From assembly GCA_902765225.1 (NCBI GenBank), contig CACWYV010000001.1, positions 422,844 through 486,843 on the forward strand: a stretch of DNA of 64,000 bases, given 5' to 3'. Positions 43,684-53,378 of this stretch are shown here, one piece after another (the stretch's first letter is position 1; every line of letters starts with the position of its first letter). The DNA is from Candidatus Avelusimicrobium intestinale (GTDB lineage: Bacteria > Elusimicrobiota > Elusimicrobia > Elusimicrobiales > Elusimicrobiaceae). Position numbers and translations under genes: made by a program. The notes under the pieces were generated by a model. The model searched no databases. It was not told the DNA's origin and saw nothing but the letters and a program-made list of their open reading frames with translations.

Positions 43684-44454
43684 TTACCAAAATTCACAGT
43701 GGGGAATGGGGTATTGATCCATGTGCCGCCAGTAGTAAAAAGGACTCCATACGGCCAATACAAAGCCGGCCGTTGCCAGAAACATCAGGCCATGCCCAAT
43801 CGGTTGTGCATACGCTTGTAAGCCGAGTGTATTCAAAATAAATGCCCAGTCGCCGTACAGGGATGGATCCGTCACTTGCGGGGCTGCTTGTGCACCTAGC
43901 TCCACCATCAGGGCGCAAGCACTCGGGGCGGGATTATAGGCAAGCAGATCCAATTGGGAGGACGGGTTCACTATATATAGTCCTACATTGAAAATAGATA
44001 CGGATAGCCAATATAACGCCACCGGCAAAACATATCGTCCGCCGGCTATACGCAAGCAGACAATAATTCCGATGCAGGGGAGCAGTATCTCGCTGAAAGA
44101 GCCCGACCCTGCCAACAAAATTTCACCGATAGGTGCAACGACCGTTTCCGGAAGAACAAATCCGAAGATGGCCACGAAGACCATTTTCATAACCGGACCC
44201 AGAAACATGTGTCCCAAAAACGAGTGGATATATACATTGGGATAGGCAAAAAACGGATTGTAGAGCAAAAATAATACAAAAAGATTCTTTCGGTTGGCAT
44301 AAAGAAAAATACACACCATTAAAAAGACAAGCCAATCAAAAAAATTGGTTTTGAAATAAAAGACGGATTGTTTATGAGGGTCCAATATATGCAATAGGCG
44401 CGATAAGAAAGACCGAATACGCGATAGAACAGAGCGAAATTTACGTTTTTTCAT
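43684..44454 (-). CDS. Integral membrane protein, unknown
   Basis: 256 aa with a basic N-terminus (MKKRKFRSVLSRIRSFLSR) and about five to six membrane helices (DWLVFLMVCIFLYA, MKMVFVAIFGFVLP, LLPCIGIIVCLRIAG, ALYWLSVSIFNVGLYIV, GHGLMFLATAGFVLAV). The C-terminus WRHMDQYPIPHCEFW is rich in aromatic and His residues. Family not recognised. It is convergent with the efflux operon. A possible TAAACT -10 lies 6 nt before the ATG, but GGGAA could also act as a ribosome site. Confidence 0.7.
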   Translation of the reverse strand: MKKRKFRSVLSRIRSFLSRLLHILDPHKQSVFYFKTNFFDWLVFLMVCIFLYANRKNLFVLFLLYNPFFAYPNVYIHSFLGHMFLGPVMKMVFVAIFGFVLPETVVAPIGEILLAGSGSFSEILLPCIGIIVCLRIAGGRYVLPVALYWLSVSIFNVGLYIVNPSSQLDLLAYNPAPSACALMVELGAQAAPQVTDPSLYGDWAFILNTLGLQAYAQPIGHGLMFLATAGFVLAVWSPFYYWRHMDQYPIPHCEFW

Positions 44455-44532
44455 ATTCCCAGTTTACAATTTCTATTTTCTTGAAACAATCGTTCGTTGT
44501 CCTTGTATGATTACAGCGACAGCAAAATCCGG

Positions 44533-45321
44533 TTATTTAAAAAAATAAACGGCTAAAATAACGGCCCCTAACATCCAGCGGTAATAGACGAACACATTAA
44601 AGGTGTGGGTTTTAATGTATTTCATCAGCCCCCCGATAACGAACATCGCTCCTATAAACGCGCTGATAAAACCGGCCAGTAATGGGCCGTTTAAGTCGCT
44701 TGCCGATAAATGGCCGATTTCCAACACAGTGGCTCCTGCAATAATCGGAGCGGAAAGTAAAAAGGAAATGCGCGCGCTGGTACTGCGTGTAAGTCCCAAA
44801 AACAGGGCAGCCGTAATGGTAATGCCGCTACGCGAAACACCCGGCATTAAGGCCAACGCTTGCGCACAACCGATTAGGAAAACCGTTTTAAACGGAACGT
44901 TAAACAAATCCGTCTGAGAGGACGGGTTTGCTTTTTTATCGGCTATCCACAAAATGGTGGCAAAGATGGTTAGATTAATGGCAATAAGAACCGGTTGCCG
45001 AAACGTAGTTTCCGCCCAATCATTGAATAGAAAACCAACCAAAGCGGCCGGTATGGTGGCGGCTGCCAAATACCAAAGCATACGGCCTTCGTGCGAGCGC
45101 GGGGCGGTCAGGCCTTGCTTTGCTAGTACCCACCAATCCCGCCAGAAATACAACAAGACGGCTATTAACGTGGAGGCATGCAACATTACATCAAATGCCA
45201 ACCCTTGGTATTCTTGTCCGCGCAAATACGGCAGTAGCACTAAATGGGCCGAACTGGATATGGGTAAAAATTCCCCCAGTGCCTGTAATAAACCAAGTAA
45301 CACCGCATCAAAAAGAGTCAT
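44533..45321 (-). CDS. uppP: Undecaprenyl-diphosphatase UppP
   Basis: 262 aa, about eight membrane helices. Motif 1 GEFLPISSSAHLVLLP (Glu17, His26) and motif 2 PGVSRSGITITAALFLGL are the catalytic signatures. It recycles undecaprenyl diphosphate for peptidoglycan and other polymers. The sixA-like gene lies 3 nt upstream in the same operon. Confidence 0.95.
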   Translation of the reverse strand: MTLFDAVLLGLLQALGEFLPISSSAHLVLLPYLRGQEYQGLAFDVMLHASTLIAVLLYFWRDWWVLAKQGLTAPRSHEGRMLWYLAAATIPAALVGFLFNDWAETTFRQPVLIAINLTIFATILWIADKKANPSSQTDLFNVPFKTVFLIGCAQALALMPGVSRSGITITAALFLGLTRSTSARISFLLSAPIIAGATVLEIGHLSASDLNGPLLAGFISAFIGAMFVIGGLMKYIKTHTFNVFVYYRWMLGAVILAVYFFK

Positions 45322-45324
45322 TGT

Positions 45325-45780
45325 CTATTCTCCAAAAGTAATTGTTTTCCAAGGGCCATTTCCGTCCCCTTGTAATACGGCAAACGAACCCGGAGCAAAC
45401 CCCCGCATTTCCCGGCATAGCAGCGGGTACAAACACGCCATGTTAGGGTTGTGTCCCACGACTACGAGGGTATCCGCCTGAGCCAATCGTTTATGTAAAA
45501 AATCGGCCAGTTCTGTTTCCGGCAATAATCCGTTTAATTCGGTTACTTGCTCTACCGGCAACTGCCAGGTTGCAGCGACCGTTTGGGCCGTCTGCACGGC
45601 CCGCAGTAACGGACTTGTCAAAATCAGGTCAGGTTGCAAGTTTAACTGGGATAAACTAGCGGCTGTCAGGGCGGCTTTTTGGCGGCCCGCATCGGATAAG
45701 GGCCGTAACTCATCGGTTGCTACGCCCGCATCTAATGCGGACAATGCATACGCATGACGAATCAGAACTAAAGTTTTCAT
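45325..45780 (-). CDS. SixA-type histidine phosphatase
   Basis: 151 aa histidine phosphatase superfamily: LVLIRHAYA (Arg8, His9), LTSPLLRAVQTAQ and VVGHNPNM (second catalytic His). The short form matches SixA phosphohistidine phosphatases; the true substrate is unknown. Its start abuts the divergent addB region. Confidence 0.85.
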   Translation of the reverse strand: MKTLVLIRHAYALSALDAGVATDELRPLSDAGRQKAALTAASLSQLNLQPDLILTSPLLRAVQTAQTVAATWQLPVEQVTELNGLLPETELADFLHKRLAQADTLVVVGHNPNMACLYPLLCREMRGFAPGSFAVLQGDGNGPWKTITFGE

Positions 45781-45837
45781 GTGGCAGTTCCCAAAAAATG
45801 CAATAATAAAGTGAGCCCTTTTATTTTACTAAATCCT

Positions 45838-48800
45838 ATGAAACTATTCTACGCTCATTATCCATCGTTGGAAAACACTTTTCTACGCCTTGCGTGCCAA
45901 CGCAGCGCGTTGGAGCCGTGGTTGGTGGTGTGTGCTTCTTCGTGGATTGCCAAACGGTTAAATGCCCAATTGGCGCGTAAGCAAGGGGTGGTGGCCAATA
46001 TCCATTTTTGTACATTGTCTTCTTTCCTCCGTACATTAGATGGGGAGGCCGGTCCGGCAAAACCTGTTTTTCCGCAAGATTATTTACGTGATTTCTTGCT
46101 CAAAGATATTTTAAACGAGCCCGGGCTCAACAAATATCCGGTATCCCGCGGATTTGTCGGAGCGTTGAAATCGGCCCTGCGGGATTTGGCCGATACGTTG
46201 GTTGATCCGGATACATTGGAAGAACACTTGCGCCTTTCGGCCCCCGCAGAGGAAGGAACGCAAGATTACGAACGCTTTGCCTGGTTCGTGCGGGTTTATA
46301 AACGCTACCTGGAACGGGAAGCGGCTCTGCCGCCGTATCGCCCGTACCAGGATTTTTTTGAACGTGCCTTGGCCCAAGTGGAACGGTCGGCCTATTTGAA
46401 ACAGTTTTCGCAAATTGTTTTGTATGGTTTTTACGATATGAACGGCCGCCAGTTGGAACTGGTAAACCGGTTGCGCGCGCAGTTTTCCCTGACCGTATTC
46501 GCCCCGTACGGGAAATTCCCTTCTTATGCATTTGCCCAGAAATTTTTTGAAACCAATTGGTTGGGGATGTGTGGGGGTGGGCAAGATGAGAACGAAGACG
46601 ATTGCGGTGCGCTGGCCCAAAGCGGGCATTATCTGTTTGCCGCACAAGGATCGGCCCCGACGTCGGGGGTGCGTATAGTGCCATCGGCTGATCCGGCCGG
46701 AGAAGTGTTTTTTGCGGCTAAAGAAATTTTACGTTTGGTAGAAGAGGAAAAATATACATTTGCCGATATCGCTGTTTTGGCACGCGTCCAAATTCCGTAT
46801 CAGGAAGAGATCCGTCGTGTTTTTGCCCAAAATAAAATTCCGCTGCAAGGCTCTTTTGCTTATCCGTTGGCACACGCGGCTTTGGGGGCATTTTGCTTGC
46901 GGCTGTTTACGTTGGCGGCGCATGGTTTTGCGCGGGAAGAAGTGTTGGCGGTTTTATCTTCACCTTATTTTGCCCGGCCGGAGAAACAATCTTGGTACCG
47001 CTTGGCGGGAAAATCCCTCGTGGGGGTTCATTTGAATCAATGGCGCGATTTATTACCGCAGACGGAAGGATATGATCCGGGGTTGTTGGCTTGGTTGGAA
47101 GATTGCTCCGCCCGGTTATCGGCATTGGACCTTCCGGGTCCGTGGGCGGAAAAGTGTGAACTGGCTTGGCAGTTCTTTACGGACTATACCGATTTAAACG
47201 CACTGCACGGTAAAGAAGAGGAAATTTACGACCGATTGAAAACGTGTATCCGTTCGCTATCCGAATATAGCGCGGTGCGGACTACTTGCCACTCCGGTGA
47301 GTTTTTGCAAGAACTCATTCAGGTTTTATCTTCCCTTTCGTTCAACGATACTGAAGCCGCGGTAAGGGGGGTTACATTTACGGATGCCGTCCGGGCGCGC
47401 GGTTTACAGTTTAAAGTAGTATTTTTGTTGGGTGTGAATGAAAAAATATTTCCGCAACTTGTTCCCGAGGACCCCATTTTTCGGGACCGTTACCGTTATG
47501 TGTTGCGGGATGTGCTGGGGTACTGGATCAATCAACGTTCCGAGCGTACCCAAGAAGAACGGCTGCTCTTTTTTACCGCGTGCAGCGCCGCACGTGAAAA
47601 ATTATATGTATCATACGCCAACCGGGGGGCGGACGGTAAAGAAACGGTGCCGTCCGTATACGTGGCCGAGTTAGCCCGTGCAACTGAACAAAAATGGTCT
47701 GCGCAAGAGAGTCTTGTTGTCAGTGCGCGGTTGACGGATCGGTTGGCGGCGGTAAACCCATTGTTGTTTACGCCGAAAGAAATGTCTTACGCTTGTGTGT
47801 TAAAGGGACCCGCTGCCGCAGGTCCCCTGCAGGCGGCCGGGTTGTGTACGCCGGATACGGAACGACAGTTGGCTGCCGCACAGGCACTAAACCGTACGGG
47901 TCCGGCCGGTGCATTTGACGGATATATTGCGCAAGGGAAAGAGGTCTTCGCCCAGGAACAGAAAAAAGGATTTTCTCCCTCGTCTTTGCAAGATTTAGCG
48001 GCTTGCCCGATGAAATATTTTTTCCGCAAGGTGCTACACTTGGCTGACAAAGAGGAAGTCGCCAGCCGCCATGAATTGGCGGCCGATAAGCGCGGCCGTT
48101 TGTATCACCGGGTATTGGAAGATTTTTACCGCGAGCTCAACCGGTTGGGGCTTACGCACCAATTGTTTGATAGCGGTGCAGCGGAATTGTTGCACCGGGT
48201 GCTGGCCCGTGTATATACGCCGCAAAGTTACCGGATGTTTGGGATTTATCCGGTTGTGTGGGAACTGATTTTGGAGCAGACTCGTGTGCGTTTAACATCG
48301 TTCGTGCAAGAAGATATTAAAAATTTGGGCGCGTTTACTCCGGCGTATTTTGAACGTGAATTCCCGTCAACGGATATTCCCGGTTTTCCTTTCCGTTTGC
48401 GCGGGATTATAGATAGAATAGATATTTTGGCGGAAGAAAAAACTTTTCGGGTGGTGGATTACAAATCGTCACGCAAAGGAACTAAAAAACTGGCTTCTTC
48501 TCTTTTTACCCACTTAATTTTTCAACCGTTTTTGTATCCTGCGGCTGCGGAAAAATGGCCGGAGTTGGCCGGGTTTTCGTGGGCGGAATCTTGTTTGTTG
48601 TCCGTTCAAAACGGATATGAAAAAAGTACATTATCTGCCGAAGAATGGACGGAACTACAACCGCAGGCGGAAAAACTTTTTAGCCTGTTGGCGGCCTTGG
48701 TGCAAGAGGGAACGTTTGTGTTGAATCCCTCGGATTTATGTGCATATTGTCCGTACCGGTCGGTGTGCCGGAAGGATAGTTTTTCTTGTTTGATGCGTGC

Positions 48801-48852
48801 GCGCAAAAGCGTGCCCGCTGCCCGGTTGGAGGAGGCCCGCTATGGAATTTAA
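45838..48852 (+). CDS. addB: AddB-like helicase/nuclease subunit
   Basis: 1004 aa. The N-terminal inactivated helicase has no Walker A. Near residue 520 is RGLQFKVVFLLGVNEKIFP. The C-terminal PD-(D/E)xK nuclease has KRGRLYHRVLEDFY, IDRIDILAEEK and VVDYKSS. The cysteines in AACPMKYFF and CAYCPYRSVC fit the AddB iron-sulfur staple. AddAB processes double-strand breaks for recombination. An upstream GTG at 45781 exists, but ATG 45838 starts the conserved MKLFYAHYPSLEN. Its end overlaps addA by 11 nt. Confidence 0.88.
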   Translation: MKLFYAHYPSLENTFLRLACQRSALEPWLVVCASSWIAKRLNAQLARKQGVVANIHFCTLSSFLRTLDGEAGPAKPVFPQDYLRDFLLKDILNEPGLNKYPVSRGFVGALKSALRDLADTLVDPDTLEEHLRLSAPAEEGTQDYERFAWFVRVYKRYLEREAALPPYRPYQDFFERALAQVERSAYLKQFSQIVLYGFYDMNGRQLELVNRLRAQFSLTVFAPYGKFPSYAFAQKFFETNWLGMCGGGQDENEDDCGALAQSGHYLFAAQGSAPTSGVRIVPSADPAGEVFFAAKEILRLVEEEKYTFADIAVLARVQIPYQEEIRRVFAQNKIPLQGSFAYPLAHAALGAFCLRLFTLAAHGFAREEVLAVLSSPYFARPEKQSWYRLAGKSLVGVHLNQWRDLLPQTEGYDPGLLAWLEDCSARLSALDLPGPWAEKCELAWQFFTDYTDLNALHGKEEEIYDRLKTCIRSLSEYSAVRTTCHSGEFLQELIQVLSSLSFNDTEAAVRGVTFTDAVRARGLQFKVVFLLGVNEKIFPQLVPEDPIFRDRYRYVLRDVLGYWINQRSERTQEERLLFFTACSAAREKLYVSYANRGADGKETVPSVYVAELARATEQKWSAQESLVVSARLTDRLAAVNPLLFTPKEMSYACVLKGPAAAGPLQAAGLCTPDTERQLAAAQALNRTGPAGAFDGYIAQGKEVFAQEQKKGFSPSSLQDLAACPMKYFFRKVLHLADKEEVASRHELAADKRGRLYHRVLEDFYRELNRLGLTHQLFDSGAAELLHRVLARVYTPQSYRMFGIYPVVWELILEQTRVRLTSFVQEDIKNLGAFTPAYFEREFPSTDIPGFPFRLRGIIDRIDILAEEKTFRVVDYKSSRKGTKKLASSLFTHLIFQPFLYPAAAEKWPELAGFSWAESCLLSVQNGYEKSTLSAEEWTELQPQAEKLFSLLAALVQEGTFVLNPSDLCAYCPYRSVCRKDSFSCLMRARKSVPAARLEEARYGI

Positions 48853-51800
48853 CAAGATGGCCTATCCCGAGGACCGCTCCCGTGTGCTACAAGAGTTAGG
48901 GGTAAATATGGTGGTAGAAGCCGGTGCCGGAACCGGGAAAACCACGTTGCTCATTACGCGCATTTGTTTGGCGGTGTTGGCCCAAGGGATAGCGATAGAG
49001 AAAATAGTGGCCCTGACATTTACCGAAAAAGCCGCCGCGGAAATTAAGAACCGGCTGGTGGCTGCGTTGCACCGGGTTGTGCGCGATATTTCCGGGGCGG
49101 AACCTCTGGCACCCGACTCGTTGGGTGCGCAGTTGCTGCACGGTTTTTCGCTTTCAAAAGAAGAAATTTCAGCCCGCGCGCAAGCCGCGCTACTGCGGTT
49201 GGATAGGGCCAGTTTGGGAACGATTCACGGGTTTTGTGCCGATATTTTAAAAACGTTTCCGTTGGAAGCCGGGCTTTCTCCGCAGGCAGAAATTGATACC
49301 GGGTCCAAGGCGGCGCGGTTGTTTGAAGCGCGGTGGAACGCGTTTTTGGATGAAGAGCTGGGTTTGCAGGCCCCGCGCAAAGAAGTGTGGAAGGAAGTCC
49401 TGCCGGAAATTGCATTAGACGAATTGAAATCGTTTGCACAGACGTTGTGCAGCGGAAAGATAGAACGGTATGATTATTTTTCGCACGCGGCCCTGATCGC
49501 TTCCGTCTGCGAAGAAAAATCTGCCTTGGCTCGCACGTGGAGCACCTCTTTTTTGGATGCTAAAAAACCTACTCCGCGCAACGCGGAAAAAGCACTCGTT
49601 TGGGCGGCAGATACACTCATCCGTGCGGCGGCGTTGCTACGTGGCCAAACCGTTCCCGCTCCTACCTGCGGGGAGCAACCCCCGGCTTTATCTGCCACGC
49701 GACCTAAAGGATGGGATGAAGAAACGTATGAACAAGCCCGCGAGTTAGTCCAATTCGCCTCTAAAGTCCAACCCGAAAAACAACATATTTTCCGTTTGGC
49801 ACTTAGTTTGGTACAAGATTTTGCGGCCCAACTGCGTGCGGAATATACGCGTGAGGGTATTTTGAGTTTTGATGATTTAATCGTTAAGACACGCAATTTG
49901 GTTCGGGATGATTTATATGTGCGCCGGCTGCTTAAAGAGAAGATAGATGTTCTTTTTATTGATGAATTTCAAGACACCGACCCGGTACAAGGGGAATTGC
50001 TTTTATTCTTAGCGGAAGAAAAATCGGCCTCGGCTTTGCGCTGGCAGGATGTGCATTTGGCTGCCGGTAAGTTGGTGGTAGTCGGTGACCCCAAACAATC
50101 TATTTACCGTTTCCGCGGGGCCGATATTACCGCGTATGAATTATTTACGCAACTGATTTTGAGTCAAGGCGGTGTGAAGTGCTTTCTACGTAATAACTAC
50201 CGCAGTGTGCCGGATATTGTACAGGTAGCCAATGCGGTTTGCTGCCGCGCAATGACGGAGCAAACCTCTTTTCAACCGGCCTATGAGCCCATTTATCCTA
50301 CGCGAAGCGGTGGTAAAGGGGCCGTAGAGTGGTTGCTGGTAAAGGCTCCGCCCGGGGATACAGCCAACGCGGATGATTTCCGTTTGAACCAGGCCCAGGC
50401 AGTTGCGCAATGGATCAACGAACACGTGGGGAAAATGACTTTGTCCAACGGGGAAAAACTGGCTTATCAAGATATCGTAATTTTGTCCCGCGTGCGCACC
50501 TCGTTTTCGTTATATACCGATGCCTTGCGTCGCCACGGAATCCCGTTCCAGGCCGATAGCGAAAAAGATTTTTTCAAACGACAGGAAATCAACGATTTCT
50601 TAAACTTCCTACGTGTAGTGGCTGACCCGTCGGACCGGACGGCTTTGGTTGGAGTTCTGCGTAGCCCGTTGGGCGGATTTACGGACGAGGAAATTTACCG
50701 TTTTTCGCTAAACGGAGAACTGGACGCGCGGGCATCCGTTTCACACCCGGCGCTGGCGCGGTTGTATGCGCTCTTGCTGTCGTTTGCCGGGAAGGTGGGC
50801 CGTTACAGCGTGCAAGATCTAACGGACCAGATATTGGAAAAAACCTTTTTACCGGAGGTCTGTGCCGTGGCTTACGACGGAGAACAGACCGTAGAAATTT
50901 TAACCCGGCTGGTGCAAACCGTTTCGCAGACGTTGGGAGAGGGGCCGGTTTCGCTGGGGCAATTTTTAGCCGCGGCTCAAGATGTATTGGAACATGCTCC
51001 GCAAGATTTGAATATTGCCCCGGCTTCGGCGGGTCAAGCCGTAACGGTGATGTCGGTCCACAAATCAAAAGGGTTGGATTTTCCGGTAGTTATCTTGGTG
51101 GATTTATCCAAAAAGGGCGGAGCCAACCCCGCCGATAAAACCGATTTTATTTTCTCGTGGCAATACAATATGTACGGTTTGCGCGCCGGGAAAATTTGCG
51201 ATGCTAATTTGGCTTTCTTGGAAGAAGAACAACGTAAACACGAACGGTGCGAAGAAATCCGCACCTTGTATGTGGCACTTACGCGTGCAAAAGATCGGAT
51301 GGTTTTGGTGGCAGACCAACGGACCGGGGCGGAAAAAGCTGCCGCCGCTTTCAAACAGGCCGGTTTACTGCCGGACGGGGCAGCGTGTCAGGTGGGTGAT
51401 GCTGAGGTGCAAGTGCCGGTCACTTATATCCCGTATGATAAACCGGAACATTTTATATACCGTCACGTAACGGTTGCGGCGCAACCGCCCGCTTTGCCTG
51501 CGTTGGAAAATTGGCGTGAACGTTTTGCGGCGCGGCAAGCACGTTACGAAACGTTACGGGCCGAGCAAGAAGTATCCCCCAGTTCCCTGACGGAAGAATA
51601 TGGAACAGGCCCTTCGGTTTCTCGGGCGGCTTTGTTGGGAACCATCTGTCATCGGGCATTACAATTACGGTTTACCGAATCGGAAAAGTCTGCTGCGCAA
51701 ATTGTCTCTCAAGCGGCGCAAGAGGCGGGACAACCCGAATTGGAAAAGGAAGCCGCGGCGTTGTTAGATGCGTTTTATCAAACGGATACTTTTGCGCGGC

Positions 51801-52087
51801 TCCAAACGTATAAGTTGCTGGCGGCGGAAATGCCGTTCTCTTTTTTAACGCCGGAAGAACGGGTGGAAACGGGGGTGATAGATGCCGTGTTTGAACGGCC
51901 TGACGGAAGTATTGAAGTGATAGATTATAAAACGGATCACATACCCGCATCCGGCGCTTCGGCCCTGTTGGAAAAATACCGGCCGCAATTAACCGTATAT
52001 GTACAGGCGGTACGGAAATTGTATCCGCAATCGTCCGTACAAGCCGCGCTTGTTTTGGTTCGGACCGGAGAATGTGCTGCTATATAG
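48842..52087 (+). CDS. addA: AddA helicase/nuclease subunit (UvrD family)
   Basis: 1081 aa. UvrD-type helicase motifs: VVEAGAGTGKTTLL (I), ALTFTEKAAAEI (Ia), FIDEFQDTDPVQ (II), VGDPKQSIYRFRGAD (III), VMSVHKSKGLDFPVVIL (V) and YVALTRAKDRM (VI). The C-terminal PD-(D/E)xK nuclease has GTICHRALQL, GVIDAVFERPDG and VIDYKTD. The ATG at 48842 is preceded by GGAGGAGG and overlaps addB, so translation is coupled. It partners AddB in DNA end resection. Confidence 0.95.
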   Translation: MEFNKMAYPEDRSRVLQELGVNMVVEAGAGTGKTTLLITRICLAVLAQGIAIEKIVALTFTEKAAAEIKNRLVAALHRVVRDISGAEPLAPDSLGAQLLHGFSLSKEEISARAQAALLRLDRASLGTIHGFCADILKTFPLEAGLSPQAEIDTGSKAARLFEARWNAFLDEELGLQAPRKEVWKEVLPEIALDELKSFAQTLCSGKIERYDYFSHAALIASVCEEKSALARTWSTSFLDAKKPTPRNAEKALVWAADTLIRAAALLRGQTVPAPTCGEQPPALSATRPKGWDEETYEQARELVQFASKVQPEKQHIFRLALSLVQDFAAQLRAEYTREGILSFDDLIVKTRNLVRDDLYVRRLLKEKIDVLFIDEFQDTDPVQGELLLFLAEEKSASALRWQDVHLAAGKLVVVGDPKQSIYRFRGADITAYELFTQLILSQGGVKCFLRNNYRSVPDIVQVANAVCCRAMTEQTSFQPAYEPIYPTRSGGKGAVEWLLVKAPPGDTANADDFRLNQAQAVAQWINEHVGKMTLSNGEKLAYQDIVILSRVRTSFSLYTDALRRHGIPFQADSEKDFFKRQEINDFLNFLRVVADPSDRTALVGVLRSPLGGFTDEEIYRFSLNGELDARASVSHPALARLYALLLSFAGKVGRYSVQDLTDQILEKTFLPEVCAVAYDGEQTVEILTRLVQTVSQTLGEGPVSLGQFLAAAQDVLEHAPQDLNIAPASAGQAVTVMSVHKSKGLDFPVVILVDLSKKGGANPADKTDFIFSWQYNMYGLRAGKICDANLAFLEEEQRKHERCEEIRTLYVALTRAKDRMVLVADQRTGAEKAAAAFKQAGLLPDGAACQVGDAEVQVPVTYIPYDKPEHFIYRHVTVAAQPPALPALENWRERFAARQARYETLRAEQEVSPSSLTEEYGTGPSVSRAALLGTICHRALQLRFTESEKSAAQIVSQAAQEAGQPELEKEAAALLDAFYQTDTFARLQTYKLLAAEMPFSFLTPEERVETGVIDAVFERPDGSIEVIDYKTDHIPASGASALLEKYRPQLTVYVQAVRKLYPQSSVQAALVLVRTGECAAI

Positions 52088-52151
52088 GGCTTCCGGTAAA
52101 AGAGGATAAATTGGTAAAATCTAATTAGTGCGTAAACGGAGGAAGGAATCT

Positions 52152-52448
52152 ATGTTTGATAAATTAGGACAGTTGAAAGATTTGTGGAAACTCAAAGGCC
52201 AGATGGAAGAAATCAAAAAACGGTTGGATAATATGGTCATTAAGGCCGAGGGCCCGCGTCACGGGGTAGAAGTAACTATGAGCGGTGCTATGGAAGTCAA
52301 AGAGGTGCGGGTGGATGCGTCGGCCAAAAACTTATCCGAAGCGGAACTGGCCGAAGAAATCAAGGCCGTAATGAATAAAGCCATTCGCGATACACAAGCC
52401 ATGGCCGCACAAGCCATGGGCGGGTTTGGCAATTTGCCGCAAGCATAA
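52152..52448 (+). CDS. ybaB: Nucleoid-associated protein YbaB/EbfC
   Basis: 98 aa. MFDKLGQLKDLWKLKGQMEEI, VEVTMSGAMEVKEVRVD and EAELAEEIKAVMNKAI match the YbaB family, dimeric DNA-binding proteins. GGAGGAAGG precedes the ATG at 52152. An extended -10 TGGTAAAAT lies at 52112-52120. Usually found between dnaX and recR, neither of which is here. Confidence 0.9.
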   Translation: MFDKLGQLKDLWKLKGQMEEIKKRLDNMVIKAEGPRHGVEVTMSGAMEVKEVRVDASAKNLSEAELAEEIKAVMNKAIRDTQAMAAQAMGGFGNLPQA

Positions 52449-52457
52449 GGCGGCAAC

Positions 52458-53378
52458 GTGGCGGAATCTTTCGCAGCATCACGGGTAGGACTTGGCACGT
52501 GGCCGTTTGGCGGGGGCTTGGATTGGGGTCCGTTGGATGAAGCGGCTGCCCAAAAGGCTGTGTCCGCCGCTTTGGATGCCGGGATTTCTTGGATAGATAC
52601 CGCGCCTGTTTACGGGGACGGACAAAGTGAAAATTTTTTGGGCCGCGTGTTGGCCGGGCAAAGAGAACAGGTTTGGTTGGCCAGTAAGTGCGGACTGGTG
52701 AAAAACGGAAGTTGGACCGACCACGATTTGCGCCCCGCATCCGTCCGGGCCCAGTTGGAGCAAACGCTCACCCGGTTGCGAACCGATTACCTGGATTTGT
52801 ATCAAATCCACTATCCGGACCCGCATGTTCCGTTGGAAGATGCACTGGGGGAATTAGAGCGGTTACGCGCAGAAGGCAAAATCCGGGAAGTGGGCCTTTG
52901 CAATGTGTCGGCCGAACAATTGCAGCAAGCGGTGAAAACAACACGGATATTTTCCGTACAAAACGAATATTCGTTATTACATCCGCAAGCAGGGATAGAT
53001 TTGTTTGAGGTGTGCCGGCAGACGGGCGTGTTCTTTATCGGGTACGGGGTGTTGTGCGGGGGAATTTTGAGCGGGAAATACAAAACGGCCCCCAATTTGC
53101 GCCGCGCGGATGCCCGCAATTATTTTTACAAATGCTATCGCGCGGAGGCATTTGCGGGTGCGCAAGAAACCGTGGAACGTGTGCGCCGGGTAGCGGTGCA
53201 AAAACAGGTTCCCCCGGTAGCGGTGGCCATTGCGTGGGCATTGAGTCATTTAGCGGTAGCAAGCGTGCTTGTCGGCGCGCGTAGCCCCGAGCAAATCGCC
53301 CAGAACGCGGTGGGTATGTCAGTACAATTAACAGAGCCGGAAATTCGGTTTTTGGAGAATGGTCATGCAAGTGAGTGA
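52458..53378 (+). CDS. Aldo/keto reductase
   Basis: 306 aa TIM-barrel oxidoreductase (NADPH-dependent by family). The catalytic tetrad is visible: Asp47 and Tyr52 (WIDTAPVYG), Lys77 (LASKCGL) and His118 (LYQIHYPD). It starts with GTG 9 nt after ybaB. It overlaps the next gene, so the two are probably co-expressed. Substrate unknown. Confidence 0.9.
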   Translation: MAESFAASRVGLGTWPFGGGLDWGPLDEAAAQKAVSAALDAGISWIDTAPVYGDGQSENFLGRVLAGQREQVWLASKCGLVKNGSWTDHDLRPASVRAQLEQTLTRLRTDYLDLYQIHYPDPHVPLEDALGELERLRAEGKIREVGLCNVSAEQLQQAVKTTRIFSVQNEYSLLHPQAGIDLFEVCRQTGVFFIGYGVLCGGILSGKYKTAPNLRRADARNYFYKCYRAEAFAGAQETVERVRRVAVQKQVPPVAVAIAWALSHLAVASVLVGARSPEQIAQNAVGMSVQLTEPEIRFLENGHASE